Source: CAYOZL01 sp964408435
GTDB taxonomy: Bacteria > Bdellovibrionota_C > UBA2361 > SZUA-149 > CAYOZL01
Direction: 5' to 3'
DNA: 36,777 nt
Assembly: GCA_964408435.1 (NCBI GenBank)
Contig: CAYOZL010000018.1
Span: 1-36,777 of the forward strand
A program made the position numbers and the translations under genes. Within the stretch, counting starts at the first letter, position 1, and every line of letters starts with the position of its first letter. The notes under the pieces were generated by a model, which worked only from the letters and a program-made list of their open reading frames with translations, did no database searches and had not been told where the DNA came from. Below, one piece after another: positions 23,916 to 31,900 of the stretch.

Positions 23916-25001
23916 ATGAGTAAGAGAGTTTATAATTTCAGCCCAGGGCCAGCTGTTCTACCTGAAGACATACTAGAAGATATTAAAACTGATATTTATA
24001 GTTATGAAAATACTGGCATAGGTATTATGGAAATGAGTCATAGAAGCGACTCTTTTAAAGAAATACTATCTAATGCTAAAAACTCTATTAAGGAGCTTTT
24101 AGAAATAAATGACAACTACGAAGTTCTATTCTCGACTGGTGGAGCGACTCAACAATTCTCTATGATTCCTTCCAATATCTTTGAGGAGGGTAAAAAAGCT
24201 AACTATATAGTCACCGGTGTCTGGGCTAAAAAAGCAGCAAAAGAGGCTGAAAAATTTGGCGATATTCATATTGCAGCAAATACCGAGAATGAAGGTTTTA
24301 AGACCCTACCAACAAGCTATGACTTAATTAAAGACTGCTCATACACACATTACTGTAGCAATAATACTATATACGGAACTCAATTCAAGACTGAACCTGA
24401 AGGTGAAAATTTAGTCTGCGATGCATCATCTGATTTCTTGCATAAAAAAATAGATGTAAACAAGTATGCTCTTATATATGCTGGGGCTCAAAAAAATATC
24501 GGCCCTGCTGGTGCAACAATTGTAATTATTAGAAAAGATTTACTTAAGAGGTCAAAACAAGGAATATCTAAAACAGAGCTACCTTTAATGTTAAATTATA
24601 ATACTCTTGCAGATAACAGCTCAGCGTACAACACCCCTCCTACTTTTATAATCTATGTAATAAATAAAGTTTTAAATTTCTTTAAATCTAAAGGCGGATT
24701 AAATGAAATTGAGAATCATAATATTAAAAAAGCAGAAATTCTTTATAATGCAATTGACAATAGTGAGCTCTACATTCCTTTTACAGATAAAGATTGTAGG
24801 TCTTTAATGAATGTTACTTTCAACTTAAAAGAGAAAAGCTTAGAAGAAAGATTTGTAAGTGAAGCAAGTGAGCAAGGCTTTAACGGAATAAAAGGTCACA
24901 GGATGATAGGCGGCATTAGAGCGAGTATTTACAATTCGTTTCCAATTAAAGGCATTGAAGAATTCATTGAATTCATGAAAGAATTTGAGAAGAATACTTA
25001 A
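23916..25001 (+). CDS. serC: Phosphoserine aminotransferase
   Basis: This 361-residue PLP enzyme makes 3-phosphoserine from 3-phosphohydroxypyruvate and glutamate, the second step of serine synthesis. It starts with the family hallmark VYNFSPGPAVLPEDIL and continues with IMEMSHRSDSFKEIL, LFSTGGATQQFSMIP, the YAGAQKNIGPAG motif with the PLP lysine K193, and a C-terminal GIKGHRMIGGIRASIYNSFPI that binds the substrate phosphate. Length is normal (about 360). Since the window also encodes L-serine dehydratase, both making and breaking of serine are represented, but the two genes are 22 kb apart. A ribosome site is weak, consistent with coupling to the gene before it. Confidence 0.97.
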   Translation: MSKRVYNFSPGPAVLPEDILEDIKTDIYSYENTGIGIMEMSHRSDSFKEILSNAKNSIKELLEINDNYEVLFSTGGATQQFSMIPSNIFEEGKKANYIVTGVWAKKAAKEAEKFGDIHIAANTENEGFKTLPTSYDLIKDCSYTHYCSNNTIYGTQFKTEPEGENLVCDASSDFLHKKIDVNKYALIYAGAQKNIGPAGATIVIIRKDLLKRSKQGISKTELPLMLNYNTLADNSSAYNTPPTFIIYVINKVLNFFKSKGGLNEIENHNIKKAEILYNAIDNSELYIPFTDKDCRSLMNVTFNLKEKSLEERFVSEASEQGFNGIKGHRMIGGIRASIYNSFPIKGIEEFIEFMKEFEKNT

Positions 25002-25043
25002 AATCACACTTAGAGGTTATCTTTAAATTTATGCTTAGGAATT

Positions 25044-26336
25044 ATGTTTAGAAGGAGATTTTTTCAATTAACAACACTTGCAGTTATCGCATTTACTATC
25101 TTTGGCGCACTAGCTCAAAGAAATATGGCTAAAAAACTTGGCAACACTTCAGAATCAACTTCAAGCTTTTCTTCTAGCCTAGAAGAAAAAGCTTTTTCAA
25201 TGCAATCTAAGTTAATACTTTCTTTAATAGAGCTGGTTAACTCACAAAACAGCATCAGCGATGTGGATAAGCAGAAAACAAAGCAAAGCCTAGTGAACTC
25301 CTCTAAAGCTTTTTTAGAATATTCTGATAAAGATAAAAAATTTCTAAAAATTAAGAAAATAATTTTTTCTAGGCATTTAGGACTACCTATTAAAAAACTA
25401 TGTTCAAATAACAAACATCAATTAACAAAAGACATCTGTGACAATAAAACTTTAGAGATAAGTGAGGAAGAAAACAAACGACTATCTTGGTTTTTCAAAC
25501 TACATCAAAAGAAAAAAGCTTTAGATAAAAAAGCTTTAAATAAATTTGGCCTTGGTTTTGTTATTCTAATTCTTGTTTTATCTACTAGCTTTTTTACTTT
25601 CTTATTTTACACATTTTACTTTACCTTTAAAAAACCTAAGTTTGAATTCAAACAAAGTATTATAAATTCTGATTATTGCTTAGAGATATTTTGTTTATAC
25701 TTGCTAGGAATGAATCTACTTCCATTTTTACTGTTAAGAATAGATTACGACCCTCTAAAACTTAATGTTATTAGCATATTTAGCTTAACTACCTTGGTTT
25801 TTTGGCCTGTCTTTTTTAAACAAAAATTTATAGATATTAAAAACAGCTTAGGCCTTAGCCTTAAGAAACTACCGAAAGATTTTCTGATTGGTGTTTTTAG
25901 CTATCTTGCAGCTATTATTCCACTACTAGTAGTTCTTTCTCTATACTCTGTATTACTTGCTAAACTTGGAGTAAATGTTGAACAAGGGGCACACCCCGTA
26001 GTTCCTATAATTACTCAGTCTAAAGACAACACTATAATCTATCTTATTTTTGTACTTGCTGTGGTGGTTGCACCAATAGTTGAAGAAGTAATGTTTAGAG
26101 GGGCTTTCTATTCTTGGCTAAGAGATAGATTAAATGCCCCACTCTCGATTCTTATTTCTTCATTAGTATTCGCAGCTATCCATCCACAGGGAGCAATTGG
26201 TATTGTTCCACTTACTTTTATAGGAGCTGTCTTGGCAATACTTAGAGAATGGAGAGGAAGTATTACAGCCTGCATATTTACCCATGCATGTTTTAATGCT
26301 GGGACTCTTTTGTTAGTAGTCAGTGCCTTTAAATAA
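25044..26336 (+). CDS. CPBP-family intramembrane protease (Abi/CAAX-like)
   Basis: This 430-residue membrane protein has a single N-terminal hydrophobic segment and then a soluble region of about 130 residues. About seven membrane segments follow, ending in the CPBP glutamic-protease core. The three motifs are present: EEVMFRG (EExxxR), FAAIHPQ (FxxxH) and FTHACFNAG (HxxxN). Family members process prenylated or other membrane substrates or bacteriocin-like peptides; the target here is unknown. GAHPVVPIITQSKD precedes the core. It follows serC by 42 bp and may be co-transcribed with it. The long N-terminal soluble domain is larger than in minimal CPBP proteins and I do not recognise it. Confidence 0.88.
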   Translation: MFRRRFFQLTTLAVIAFTIFGALAQRNMAKKLGNTSESTSSFSSSLEEKAFSMQSKLILSLIELVNSQNSISDVDKQKTKQSLVNSSKAFLEYSDKDKKFLKIKKIIFSRHLGLPIKKLCSNNKHQLTKDICDNKTLEISEEENKRLSWFFKLHQKKKALDKKALNKFGLGFVILILVLSTSFFTFLFYTFYFTFKKPKFEFKQSIINSDYCLEIFCLYLLGMNLLPFLLLRIDYDPLKLNVISIFSLTTLVFWPVFFKQKFIDIKNSLGLSLKKLPKDFLIGVFSYLAAIIPLLVVLSLYSVLLAKLGVNVEQGAHPVVPIITQSKDNTIIYLIFVLAVVVAPIVEEVMFRGAFYSWLRDRLNAPLSILISSLVFAAIHPQGAIGIVPLTFIGAVLAILREWRGSITACIFTHACFNAGTLLLVVSAFK

Positions 26337-26345
26337 AAAAACTTA

Positions 26346-26546
26346 CTACGCCTTTTTGCCGTAGCTGAATAAGCTAGCTGTCATCTCTGGATAATTTGTA
26401 ATGAGCCTTACCCATCTTTTTCTCATTTGATATGAGATTTGAATTCCAAAATTAATTTTATTAGCAACAACTGCAGCATCAACAACAGCCTGCGCAGATT
26501 TTCTAATTTTAAACTTCTCTGTTTGTTTTATTTCCGCTCTTTCCAT
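26346..26546 (-). CDS. Small basic protein of unknown function
   Basis: This 66-residue basic protein starts MERAEIKQTEKFKIRKSAQ at ATG 26546, just inside a longer TTG-initiated frame. It has a helical segment (AQAVVDAAVVANKINFGIQI) and then KRWVRLITNYPEMTASLFSYGKKA. It lies 27 bp after the stop of the GT2 gene on the same strand and nine bases from the end of the converging CPBP gene. No family is recognised. Codon use is protein-like, but there is no clear ribosome site, so it could be spurious. Confidence 0.4.
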   Translation of the reverse strand: MERAEIKQTEKFKIRKSAQAVVDAAVVANKINFGIQISYQMRKRWVRLITNYPEMTASLFSYGKKA

Positions 26547-26573
26547 GCCAGTATACTGAAGGAGCAAAGATAG

Positions 26574-27458
26574 TTAATCAATACTTTTTTTACCACTTTT
26601 AAATAAAAGAAAGTCTAAATAAGCAAACATATGGGCTTTAAACACGGCTTTATTCTCTAAAGCTTGTTTCTTAGCTATATAATAAGCATATACACTTCTA
26701 GGTAGGCTAATCAATAAAGTTTTTAAATAAATTTTAGACTTAGATAAAATACCAGAGTACTTAAACCAAAAAAACAAACTGTTCCTATTATAATAATAGA
26801 TATGAAAAACTGACTGCATTTTTTCATCCTTAGTATGGTGATAAACTATACTTTTTGAAACATACATTAACCTTTGTCTTAAGCCACAACACCAGTCTGT
26901 TTCTTCAAAATACATAAAATACTTTTCTGGAAGTTTATTTTTTTTAAATATCTCTCTACTTGCAAATATTGAACATCCAGGCAAATAGTCACAAAAATGA
27001 TTTAATAAAAAAGAGTTTTTAGCATTTTGCATATTTCCAATCATTCTAACTTCTTGCTCACTTATCTTTAATTTTCCTCCTGCAGACCAGATTTTATCTT
27101 TTCTATCTCCGTATAAAACTTTGCTTCCAAAAGCTACAGCGTCATTATTTCCCCTACTTGCTTTAAGTAGCTCCGATAAAGCATCTGGCTCAACAGTAGT
27201 ATCTGGATTTAATAGCCAAATATAATCTGCATCAGATTGCTCTATGCCTTTATTACATGCATATGCAAAACCATTATTTTCTTCTAAGAGAATTAATTTA
27301 ACATTATCAAAATTTAATTTTTTTCCGCTTCCATTAGGAGATGCACTATCTACAATTACTATCTGAAAATTTACTTGTTCTAATTTACTCAGACTATTAA
27401 TACAACGCTTTGTATCTTCTAAGTTTTGATAGTGGACAATTACTATATCTGTAGACAT
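26574..27458 (-). CDS. Family 2 glycosyltransferase, rhamnosyltransferase (WbbL)-like
   Basis: This 294-residue GT-A enzyme begins TDIVIVHYQNLEDTKRCINSL and carries VDSASPNGSG, NNGFAYACNKGIEQS, the DxD-type site in YIWLLNPDTTVEPDALSEL, LPGCSIFASREIF and the acidic FMYFEETDWCCGLRQR with the likely catalytic base. This is the WbbL/WcaA-like pattern of O-chain or rhamnan glycosyltransferases, larger than the cassette GT2 proteins. The C-terminal part, after YHIYYYNRNSLFFWFKYSG-like sequence, is a membrane-associated helix region. It stands apart from the wzt operon by about 5 kb and is divergent from the gene at 27517. Confidence 0.9.
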   Translation of the reverse strand: MSTDIVIVHYQNLEDTKRCINSLSKLEQVNFQIVIVDSASPNGSGKKLNFDNVKLILLEENNGFAYACNKGIEQSDADYIWLLNPDTTVEPDALSELLKASRGNNDAVAFGSKVLYGDRKDKIWSAGGKLKISEQEVRMIGNMQNAKNSFLLNHFCDYLPGCSIFASREIFKKNKLPEKYFMYFEETDWCCGLRQRLMYVSKSIVYHHTKDEKMQSVFHIYYYNRNSLFFWFKYSGILSKSKIYLKTLLISLPRSVYAYYIAKKQALENKAVFKAHMFAYLDFLLFKSGKKSID

Positions 27459-27516
27459 AAGGCTTTGATACTACAGTGAATGCAATAACGAAACTTATCT
27501 CTTAAAACCGCGATAA

Positions 27517-27834
27517 ATGAATATGAACGTTAAACATAACAAACTCCTTTGTGGTGTATACCCTTTCCAAACAAGCAGTAAGGACACGTTTACCAAAGCA
27601 TGCAAATTTCATGATTTAGCTTATATTGAGGGGTCTATTCAGCAAAAAATCTTTAGTAGAAAAGAAGTAGACCAAATATTTCTAAAACAAATGCTCGAGT
27701 TATCTGGTGAGTCAAAGCTTAAAAAAGTAAAGGCTTATACTTACTATGGTTTAGTTAGGGTATTTGGTTGGCTTTTTTGGGAAGGTAGCGTGCCTGCTAA
27801 GGCAGGCCTTTTACAAAGTATAAGAGCTGAATAA
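27517..27834 (+). CDS. Small protein with a phospholipase A2-like/DUF1353-like His-Asp core (tentative)
   Basis: This 105-residue protein contains TKACKFHDLAYIEGS, which resembles the CxxHD helix of phospholipase A2-like and phage DUF1353 proteins. Next come SRKEVDQIFLKQML and KAYTYYGLVRVFGWLFWEG, both reminiscent of the same phage-type family. It has no signal peptide. The 3' part contains a GC-rich hairpin (GCCTGC at 27792-27797, GCAGGC at 27802-27807) followed by CTTTT, a terminator-like element inside the coding region. Either ATG 27517 or 27523 may be the start. The assignment is by motif impression only. Confidence 0.5.
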   Translation: MNMNVKHNKLLCGVYPFQTSSKDTFTKACKFHDLAYIEGSIQQKIFSRKEVDQIFLKQMLELSGESKLKKVKAYTYYGLVRVFGWLFWEGSVPAKAGLLQSIRAE

Positions 27835-27860
27835 AAAAACCAGAGAAGAGATAAATTAAA

Positions 27861-28421
27861 CTAGTCTAGCATTATTCTTTTATTATTTAATAAAACTTGG
27901 CCTATTTCTTCCACACTACCTATTGCCATTTGTAACTGTGACTTTGCTTCCTCTTGATTGAAGTTATCATAAAGTAAAGCTGCATAATTATTTCTCGCTT
28001 TGTGATTTAATGGATTAATTTTTAATACATTTTCTAAAATTATTTTTGCGTCAATAATTCTTCCTTTTTGCTCCTCAATATATGCTAAATTGACATAGGC
28101 ATTTTCAAAACTTCTATCGATTAAAATTGCATTATCAAAATGCTTTTTAGCTTCAAAGTAATCTTTATAATACCAAGCAATACAACCCTTAGCATCAATA
28201 ACCCTTGGATCATTTGGAGCTAGGGCTTCGGCAATATCAACGTAGGCTTTTGCTTTTCCAATCTCACCTGTTTTAATTTCTACTGTAGCTTTTTCTATTA
28301 AAATTTTTACCTTTGCTCTTTCTTCTAAAGTTGGAACTCTTGGCATAGCTGGCAAAGAGCAAGCTGATAGAGAAAATAGGGAGAAAATACTTACTAATAA
28401 AATTCTTAATGAGTGTTTCAT
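27861..28421 (-). CDS. TPR-containing lipoprotein at the end of the T3SS operon
   Basis: This 186-residue lipoprotein has the signal MKHSLRILLVSIFSLFSLSAC, with lipobox LSAC and lipidated Cys 21. The mature part holds about three tetratricopeptide-like repeats (KAKAYVDIAEALAPNDPRVI, AWYYKDYFEAKKHFDNAILID, NAYVNLAYIEEQKGRIIDA), ending with a helical tail. Its start shares ATGA with the sctV stop (28418-28421), so it is translationally coupled to the export gate. That placement suggests a T3SS accessory role such as a pilotin-like or assembly lipoprotein in the outer membrane; this is inference. TPR lipoproteins such as PilF also serve type IV pili, which is the main alternative. Confidence 0.8.
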   Translation of the reverse strand: MKHSLRILLVSIFSLFSLSACSLPAMPRVPTLEERAKVKILIEKATVEIKTGEIGKAKAYVDIAEALAPNDPRVIDAKGCIAWYYKDYFEAKKHFDNAILIDRSFENAYVNLAYIEEQKGRIIDAKIILENVLKINPLNHKARNNYAALLYDNFNQEEAKSQLQMAIGSVEEIGQVLLNNKRIMLD

Positions 28422-30442
28422 ACTACTGCCTTTAGTTTAGGTTGAGCTAGCTTTTGTTTAGCTAGCTTTTNNNNNNNNNNNNNNNNNNNNNNNNNNNNNN
28501 NNNNNNNNNNNNNNNNNNNNNNNNNNNNNNNNNNNNNNNNNNNNNNNNNNNNNNNNNNNNNNNNNNNNNNAGCTAGCTTTTGTTTAGCTAGCTTTTCAAC
28601 ATTGTTTTGTAACTTGTTTGGTAATTTTAACTCACTTAATATTTCCAACTTAAGCTCTCCATCCATCTCCTTACTGCCGATCTCATCTAGACTTAATACT
28701 TTTATTTTGTAATTCAATAACTCAGCTAACATCGCTCTGGTAAACTTAGAGCAAACAAAAACGAAGTCTTTTCTCTCTGCTCTTAGCTTTTTAACTTCCG
28801 TAATTAAATCTTCAACTAAATTAGAAGAGATAACTTCATTACTAATTGCGTACCGAGATAACTGATGATCTAATTCTGAACTGAGCTTAACTGCTTTTAT
28901 CACTTTATTAGCTCTATTCTTAATTTGTTTTGAAATAATTTGTCTTGATAGACCAATTCTAATTTCTGAGACTAATAAATTCTCTACTTGTCTTGATGTT
29001 AAACTAGTAAACAGGCCTTCAGTAAAAAATTCCATTATTTTTTGGATAATAATTGAGAACTGTCTAATGCTAACATCTTCTTTAACTAATTTTCTAAGAA
29101 CTCTTGTTAGAGAAGTGTAACTAAAAACTTCCGGTATAATGCTTCTTGTGTTCTCATCAAATTGATTTATCTCTAACGCTTGTTTAGTAAACTTATCATC
29201 TATAAAGTCTGCTTTGTGTTTATCTAAAAAGTCTTTAATTGACTGTTCAATATTCTTCACATCTTTAATAAAGATTGAATCAGCTCCTTGAAACTCTACT
29301 GCTGCTTGCAAACCAACTAATTCTTTTCTGTGCTTAAATTGATAGTCAGGCGCAAGCACACCCCATGTATCAAAGAAATTCTGTCTTAACTGCTGTAAAG
29401 CTCGGTCACTATCTCCATCATTATGTAAATGCATTACCGAATCTTCACTTAAAGCGATTGCTATTGTATCACTAAAAAATGGAACTATTTCTAGCTTCTC
29501 TACTTTTGTTACTTGATTTGTTCTTGCATTAAAAGCCAAGCTAGCTAAGATTATACTTAAAGCTATAAATGGGAAAAAAGGTAAGCCTGGAACGATGGCT
29601 AATAGAAACATTACAAAAGAAGCTGTACCTAAAACTCTCGGGTCACTTGCTAGCTGATTAGCAATAGCTCTTCCAAGTAAAGGTTCATCTTGGTCCGCAA
29701 CCCTAGTAATTGCAATACCTGCAGCAGCTGCAACGATTAAAGCAGGCATTTGAGAGATTAATCCATCTCCAATTGTAAAAATACCGTAGCGTTCTAGAGA
29801 TTGTGAGAAAGACAATCCTTGCTGTGCACAACCTATTACTACTCCAGCTAATATATTTACAGTTGTAATTAAAATACCTGCAATTGCATCTCCCTTTACA
29901 AACTTCATTGCTCCATCAAGAGAACCGAATAATTTAGATTCTATTTGTAGGTCTTTTCTAAGAGTTCTTGCATCTGCAAGGGAAATCGCTCCTGAGCGTA
30001 AATCAGCATCAATTGCCATTTGTTTTCCTGGCATTGCATCTAGAGTGAATCTTGCAGCAACCTCAGCTACTCTCTCAGCTCCTTTTGCAATTACTAGAAA
30101 TTGCACTATTGTAATAATAATAAAAACAACAGCCCCTACAATTAAATTCCCTTCTACTACAAAATCAGCAAAAGCGTTAATCACGCTTGGAATATCATTG
30201 CCTGCTAGAACACTTCTAGTAGTAGAGATGTTTAATGAGAGCCTAAAGATTGTGCAAAGTAATAAAACTGTAGGGAGGGAAGTAAAACGGCCTGGCTCTT
30301 GCAGGAATATTGTACTCACTAAGAACAAAATTGCAAAAGCCAGGTTTAAACATAAGAAAAAATCTAGCACCCATGCTGGGAGAGGTATAATCATTACTCC
30401 TAGCATGCCTATAATTAAGAATGGTACTAGATAATCTTTCAT
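28418..30442 (-). CDS. sctV: Type III secretion export gate protein SctV (FlhA/LcrD family), interrupted by an N gap
   Basis: This inner-membrane component forms the nonameric gate that passes substrates to the export apparatus. The N-terminal half has about eight membrane segments and the FHIPEP-family core LLLCTIFRLSLNISTTRSVL, FVVEGNLIVGAVVFIIITIVQFLVI, then GAERVAEVAARFTLDAMPGKQMAIDADLRSG. The C-terminal cytosolic domain starts near residue 320. The 100-N gap lies near the 3' end. The flanks share 26 identical bases, and merging them removes 126 bp (42 codons), stays in frame and gives about 632 residues ending KLAKQKLAQPKLKAVV. This is shorter than typical SctV/FlhA (about 680-700), and repeat units may be missing. 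AGGA lies about 10 bases before the ATG. Context (SctJ, needle-like protein) favours non-flagellar T3SS. Confidence 0.93.
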   Translation of the reverse strand: MKDYLVPFLIIGMLGVMIIPLPAWVLDFFLCLNLAFAILFLVSTIFLQEPGRFTSLPTVLLLCTIFRLSLNISTTRSVLAGNDIPSVINAFADFVVEGNLIVGAVVFIIITIVQFLVIAKGAERVAEVAARFTLDAMPGKQMAIDADLRSGAISLADARTLRKDLQIESKLFGSLDGAMKFVKGDAIAGILITTVNILAGVVIGCAQQGLSFSQSLERYGIFTIGDGLISQMPALIVAAAAGIAITRVADQDEPLLGRAIANQLASDPRVLGTASFVMFLLAIVPGLPFFPFIALSIILASLAFNARTNQVTKVEKLEIVPFFSDTIAIALSEDSVMHLHNDGDSDRALQQLRQNFFDTWGVLAPDYQFKHRKELVGLQAAVEFQGADSIFIKDVKNIEQSIKDFLDKHKADFIDDKFTKQALEINQFDENTRSIIPEVFSYTSLTRVLRKLVKEDVSIRQFSIIIQKIMEFFTEGLFTSLTSRQVENLLVSEIRIGLSRQIISKQIKNRANKVIKAVKLSSELDHQLSRYAISNEVISSNLVEDLITEVKKLRAERKDFVFVCSKFTRAMLAELLNYKIKVLSLDEIGSKEMDGELKLEILSELKLPNKLQNNVEKLAKQKLAXXXXXXXXXXXXXXXXXXXXXXXXXXXXXXXXXXKLAKQKLAQPKLKAVV
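28445..28596 (-). repeat. 15-bp coding tandem repeat (KLAKQ units) flanking gap 2
   Basis: Minus-strand units of 15 bp encode Lys-Leu-Ala-Lys-Gln around the gap: KLAKQKLA before it and KLAKQKLA again after it, then QPKLKAVV. The 26 bases at 28445-28470 are identical to 28571-28596. The array may be just one and a half units or may be longer in the genome; the assembly cannot say. Confidence 0.75.
28471..28570. other. Assembly gap 2 (100 N) near the sctV 3' end
   Basis: A run of exactly 100 N bordered by identical 26-base sequences. As with gap 1, the contig ends look like an unmerged overlap at a short coding repeat. Overlap closure keeps the sctV frame. Confidence 0.9.
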
Positions 30443-30454
30443 AGCTATATAATC

Positions 30455-30778
30455 CTAAGCTCTAATATTTCTGATAATTGAGTTAGCACCATCGGTAATC
30501 GTTCTTAACATATTAGAAAGCATAGTTGCTTTTTGGTTTCTCTGAGTTAGGAACTGAGTTGCTAAAGCTTGTAATTCAGGTGAAGAATCTTCAGATGTAA
30601 ACACTTGTGTTACAAGATCATTTACTTCTCTATTAGAAGTTTTTAAATCACCTAATTTATTTTCCAACTGCGTAGCACTTGGCAAAGAATTACTAGAAGA
30701 GCTACTTGAACTACTTCCAGAATTTGACTGGGTATTACTCGCACTATGATTACTCGAATTTATACAATTTACTGACAT
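30455..30778 (-). CDS. sctF: T3SS needle-like protein (SctF candidate) with Ser-rich N-terminus
   Basis: This 107-residue protein has an Asn/Ser-rich disordered N-terminus including eight consecutive Ser, then two helices joined by a turn (FTSEDSSPELQALATQFL). The end is NQKATMLSNMLRTITDGANSIIRNIRA. That last stretch parallels the C-terminus of needle subunits, whose second helix follows a Pro/Ser/Asp turn and ends in an xxxxIIQNIR-like sequence. Needle proteins are usually about 80 residues; the extra length is the Ser-rich part, which could be a secretion signal. A strong AAGGAG five bases before the ATG suggests high expression, fitting a polymerising subunit. An early secreted rod protein is the alternative. 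Confidence 0.6.
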   Translation of the reverse strand: MSVNCINSSNHSASNTQSNSGSSSSSSSSNSLPSATQLENKLGDLKTSNREVNDLVTQVFTSEDSSPELQALATQFLTQRNQKATMLSNMLRTITDGANSIIRNIRA

Positions 30779-30806
30779 TTTTTCTCCTTTTTTATTATTT
30801 AATTTA

Positions 30807-31073
30807 TTAACTTAATCTAATATTTCTAACTGCAGCCATTCTCGTTTCATGTTGAGAACGCTCTAAGTTTGAATATAATGACACTTGTTGTAACTCTGCT
30901 TGAGTTTGTATTTGTTGCTCAATTAAGTCTCTATACTCTGGTGATATATCCACCTGAGAAGCACTGCTACCCGTTAAAGCACTAGCAAAATTTGCTACTG
31001 GTTCTGGGGCGAATCTTTGCACTAAAGATGAAACAGTATTAACTGCTACATTTGTTAACTGATCAATAGGCAT
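30807..31073 (-). CDS. Small T3SS-associated protein (inner-rod SctI-like candidate)
   Basis: This 88-residue protein begins MPIDQLTNVAVNTVSSLVQRFAPEPVANFASALTG. It has a central break and a C-terminal helix (DLIEQQIQTQAELQQVSLYSNLERSQHETRMAAVRNIRLS). There are no cysteines and no signal peptide. Size, all-helical character, and place between the repeat spacer and the needle-like gene fit an inner rod (SctI) or second needle-type protein, but no clear family motif is seen. A strong AAGGAG seven bases before the ATG again points to high expression. Like the next gene it ends in an RNIR-like segment. Confidence 0.45.
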   Translation of the reverse strand: MPIDQLTNVAVNTVSSLVQRFAPEPVANFASALTGSSASQVDISPEYRDLIEQQIQTQAELQQVSLYSNLERSQHETRMAAVRNIRLS

Positions 31074-31165
31074 AATTTATTCTCCTTTATTGTTCTATTA
31101 AGTAATCGCGGGTTTTGGGGGAAAGTTGCTAGTGAATAGGAGTCTTTTCTACTTAAACGATCGTG

Positions 31166-31376
31166 AGTCTTAGTCCTAATCTTAGTCTTGGTCTTGGTCC
31201 TAGTCTTGGCCTGAGTCTTGATTATTGACCTCAAAGGTCTCTTTCTAAATATTTACTCCTCTAAATATGTCCCGTCCTAAATAATGTTTACACGAAGTTA
31301 TTAAAATCTGAGACTAAGAAAAAGATAAAAGACTAAGACCAAGATTAAGACTAGGACTAAGATTAAGACTGGGACT
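31166..31376. repeat. Inverted pair of degenerate hexamer-repeat arrays
   Basis: This is the notable content of the 323-bp non-coding stretch 31074-31396. On the plus strand, nine tandem hexamers of consensus RRTCYT (mostly AGTCTT, AGTCCT, AATCTT, GGTCTT) occupy 31166-31219. Eight hexamers of the reverse complement (mostly AAGACT, AAGATT) occupy 31329-31376, with looser copies back to 31310. The 109-bp middle holds a small hairpin (GACCT CAA AGGTC, 31227-31239). The arms can pair over about 50 bp with some mismatches and G-U pairs. It lies in the T3SS operon just before the needle-like genes. Confidence 0.85.
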
Positions 31377-31396
31377 TAGCGACTACTGTATTCTCC

Positions 31397-31600
31397 CTAC
31401 CCACAAAGATTAGTAATCTGCACATGGTACTTCTCTTCGTGTATCACTATCTTAGCATCTGCTATCTTTTCTTCGCCTATATAAAGCTCTAAATCCTGGT
31501 CCTTATCGACATTGAATTCATAAAGACCACCTTGTTTTATATCCATTAACTGATCTAGATTTACTTTAAAACTTCCTAAATTTACACTTATATCAATCAT
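31397..31600 (-). CDS. sctQ: SpoA-domain protein, SctQ C-terminal/FliN-like, stand-alone
   Basis: This 67-residue protein consists only of a SpoA (surface presentation of antigens) domain. IDISVNLGSFKVNLDQLMDIKQGGLYEF is followed by DLELYIGEEKIADAKIVIHEEKYHVQITNL, the beta-strand layout of FliN and the C-terminal half of SctQ. In T3SS this domain builds the cytosolic sorting platform that docks the ATPase complex. In many systems the short form arises by internal initiation within sctQ; here it is a separate gene without the N-terminal part, at least at this locus. The upstream neighbour ends 20 bp before its start. The domain match is good; the SctQ name rests on T3SS context. Confidence 0.8.
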   Translation of the reverse strand: MIDISVNLGSFKVNLDQLMDIKQGGLYEFNVDKDQDLELYIGEEKIADAKIVIHEEKYHVQITNLCG

Positions 31601-31620
31601 AACTTCCTTTAATACTCTTC

Positions 31621-31893
31621 TTAATTTACCCTTAATTTAAAGTTCTCGATGCTTGCTACATTTTCTTGCTTAAACAAAAGTTCTAATTTCTCAAAATCAA
31701 GTTCGAACATAGAGCCAACAAAGAAATTAGTGACACTTGTAATAGAGTAGTATTGCTTAAAAGCTTTTAGTTCCAATTCTAAACTAGCCTTAACTCTACC
31801 TTCACCCTGCTCCCCTGCTTGCTCACGTCCTTTATCAACTATAATTTTCTCTAGTGGAGAAGCTATTAGTTTTAGTATCTCTTCTTTATTCAC
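31621..31893 (-). CDS. T3SS-operon protein of unknown function
   Basis: This 90-residue protein (MNKEEILKLIASPLEKIIVDKGREQAGEQGEG...) lies seven bases after sctJ and 20 bp before the SpoA gene. That is exactly where many T3SS operons encode SctK, SctL or sorting-platform parts. It has a helical N-terminal half and a C-terminal FFVGSMFELDFEKLELLFKQENV segment. I see no motif that identifies it. A role in the sorting platform is inferred from position only. Confidence 0.65.
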   Translation of the reverse strand: MNKEEILKLIASPLEKIIVDKGREQAGEQGEGRVKASLELELKAFKQYYSITSVTNFFVGSMFELDFEKLELLFKQENVASIENFKLRVN

Positions 31894-31900
31894 CTCTTTC

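Noticed and set aside
31163..31228. Short GTG frame coding a Ser-Leu/Gly-Leu dipeptide repeat through the hexamer array
   Set aside because: Any 6-bp array yields a dipeptide repeat. There is no ribosome site and the frame is only about 20 codons; the mirrored arrangement is better explained as a nucleic-acid structure.
31166..31376. CRISPR array
   Set aside because: Units are 6 bp, contiguous and inverted, with no spacers. No CRISPR array or cas gene is seen anywhere in the window.
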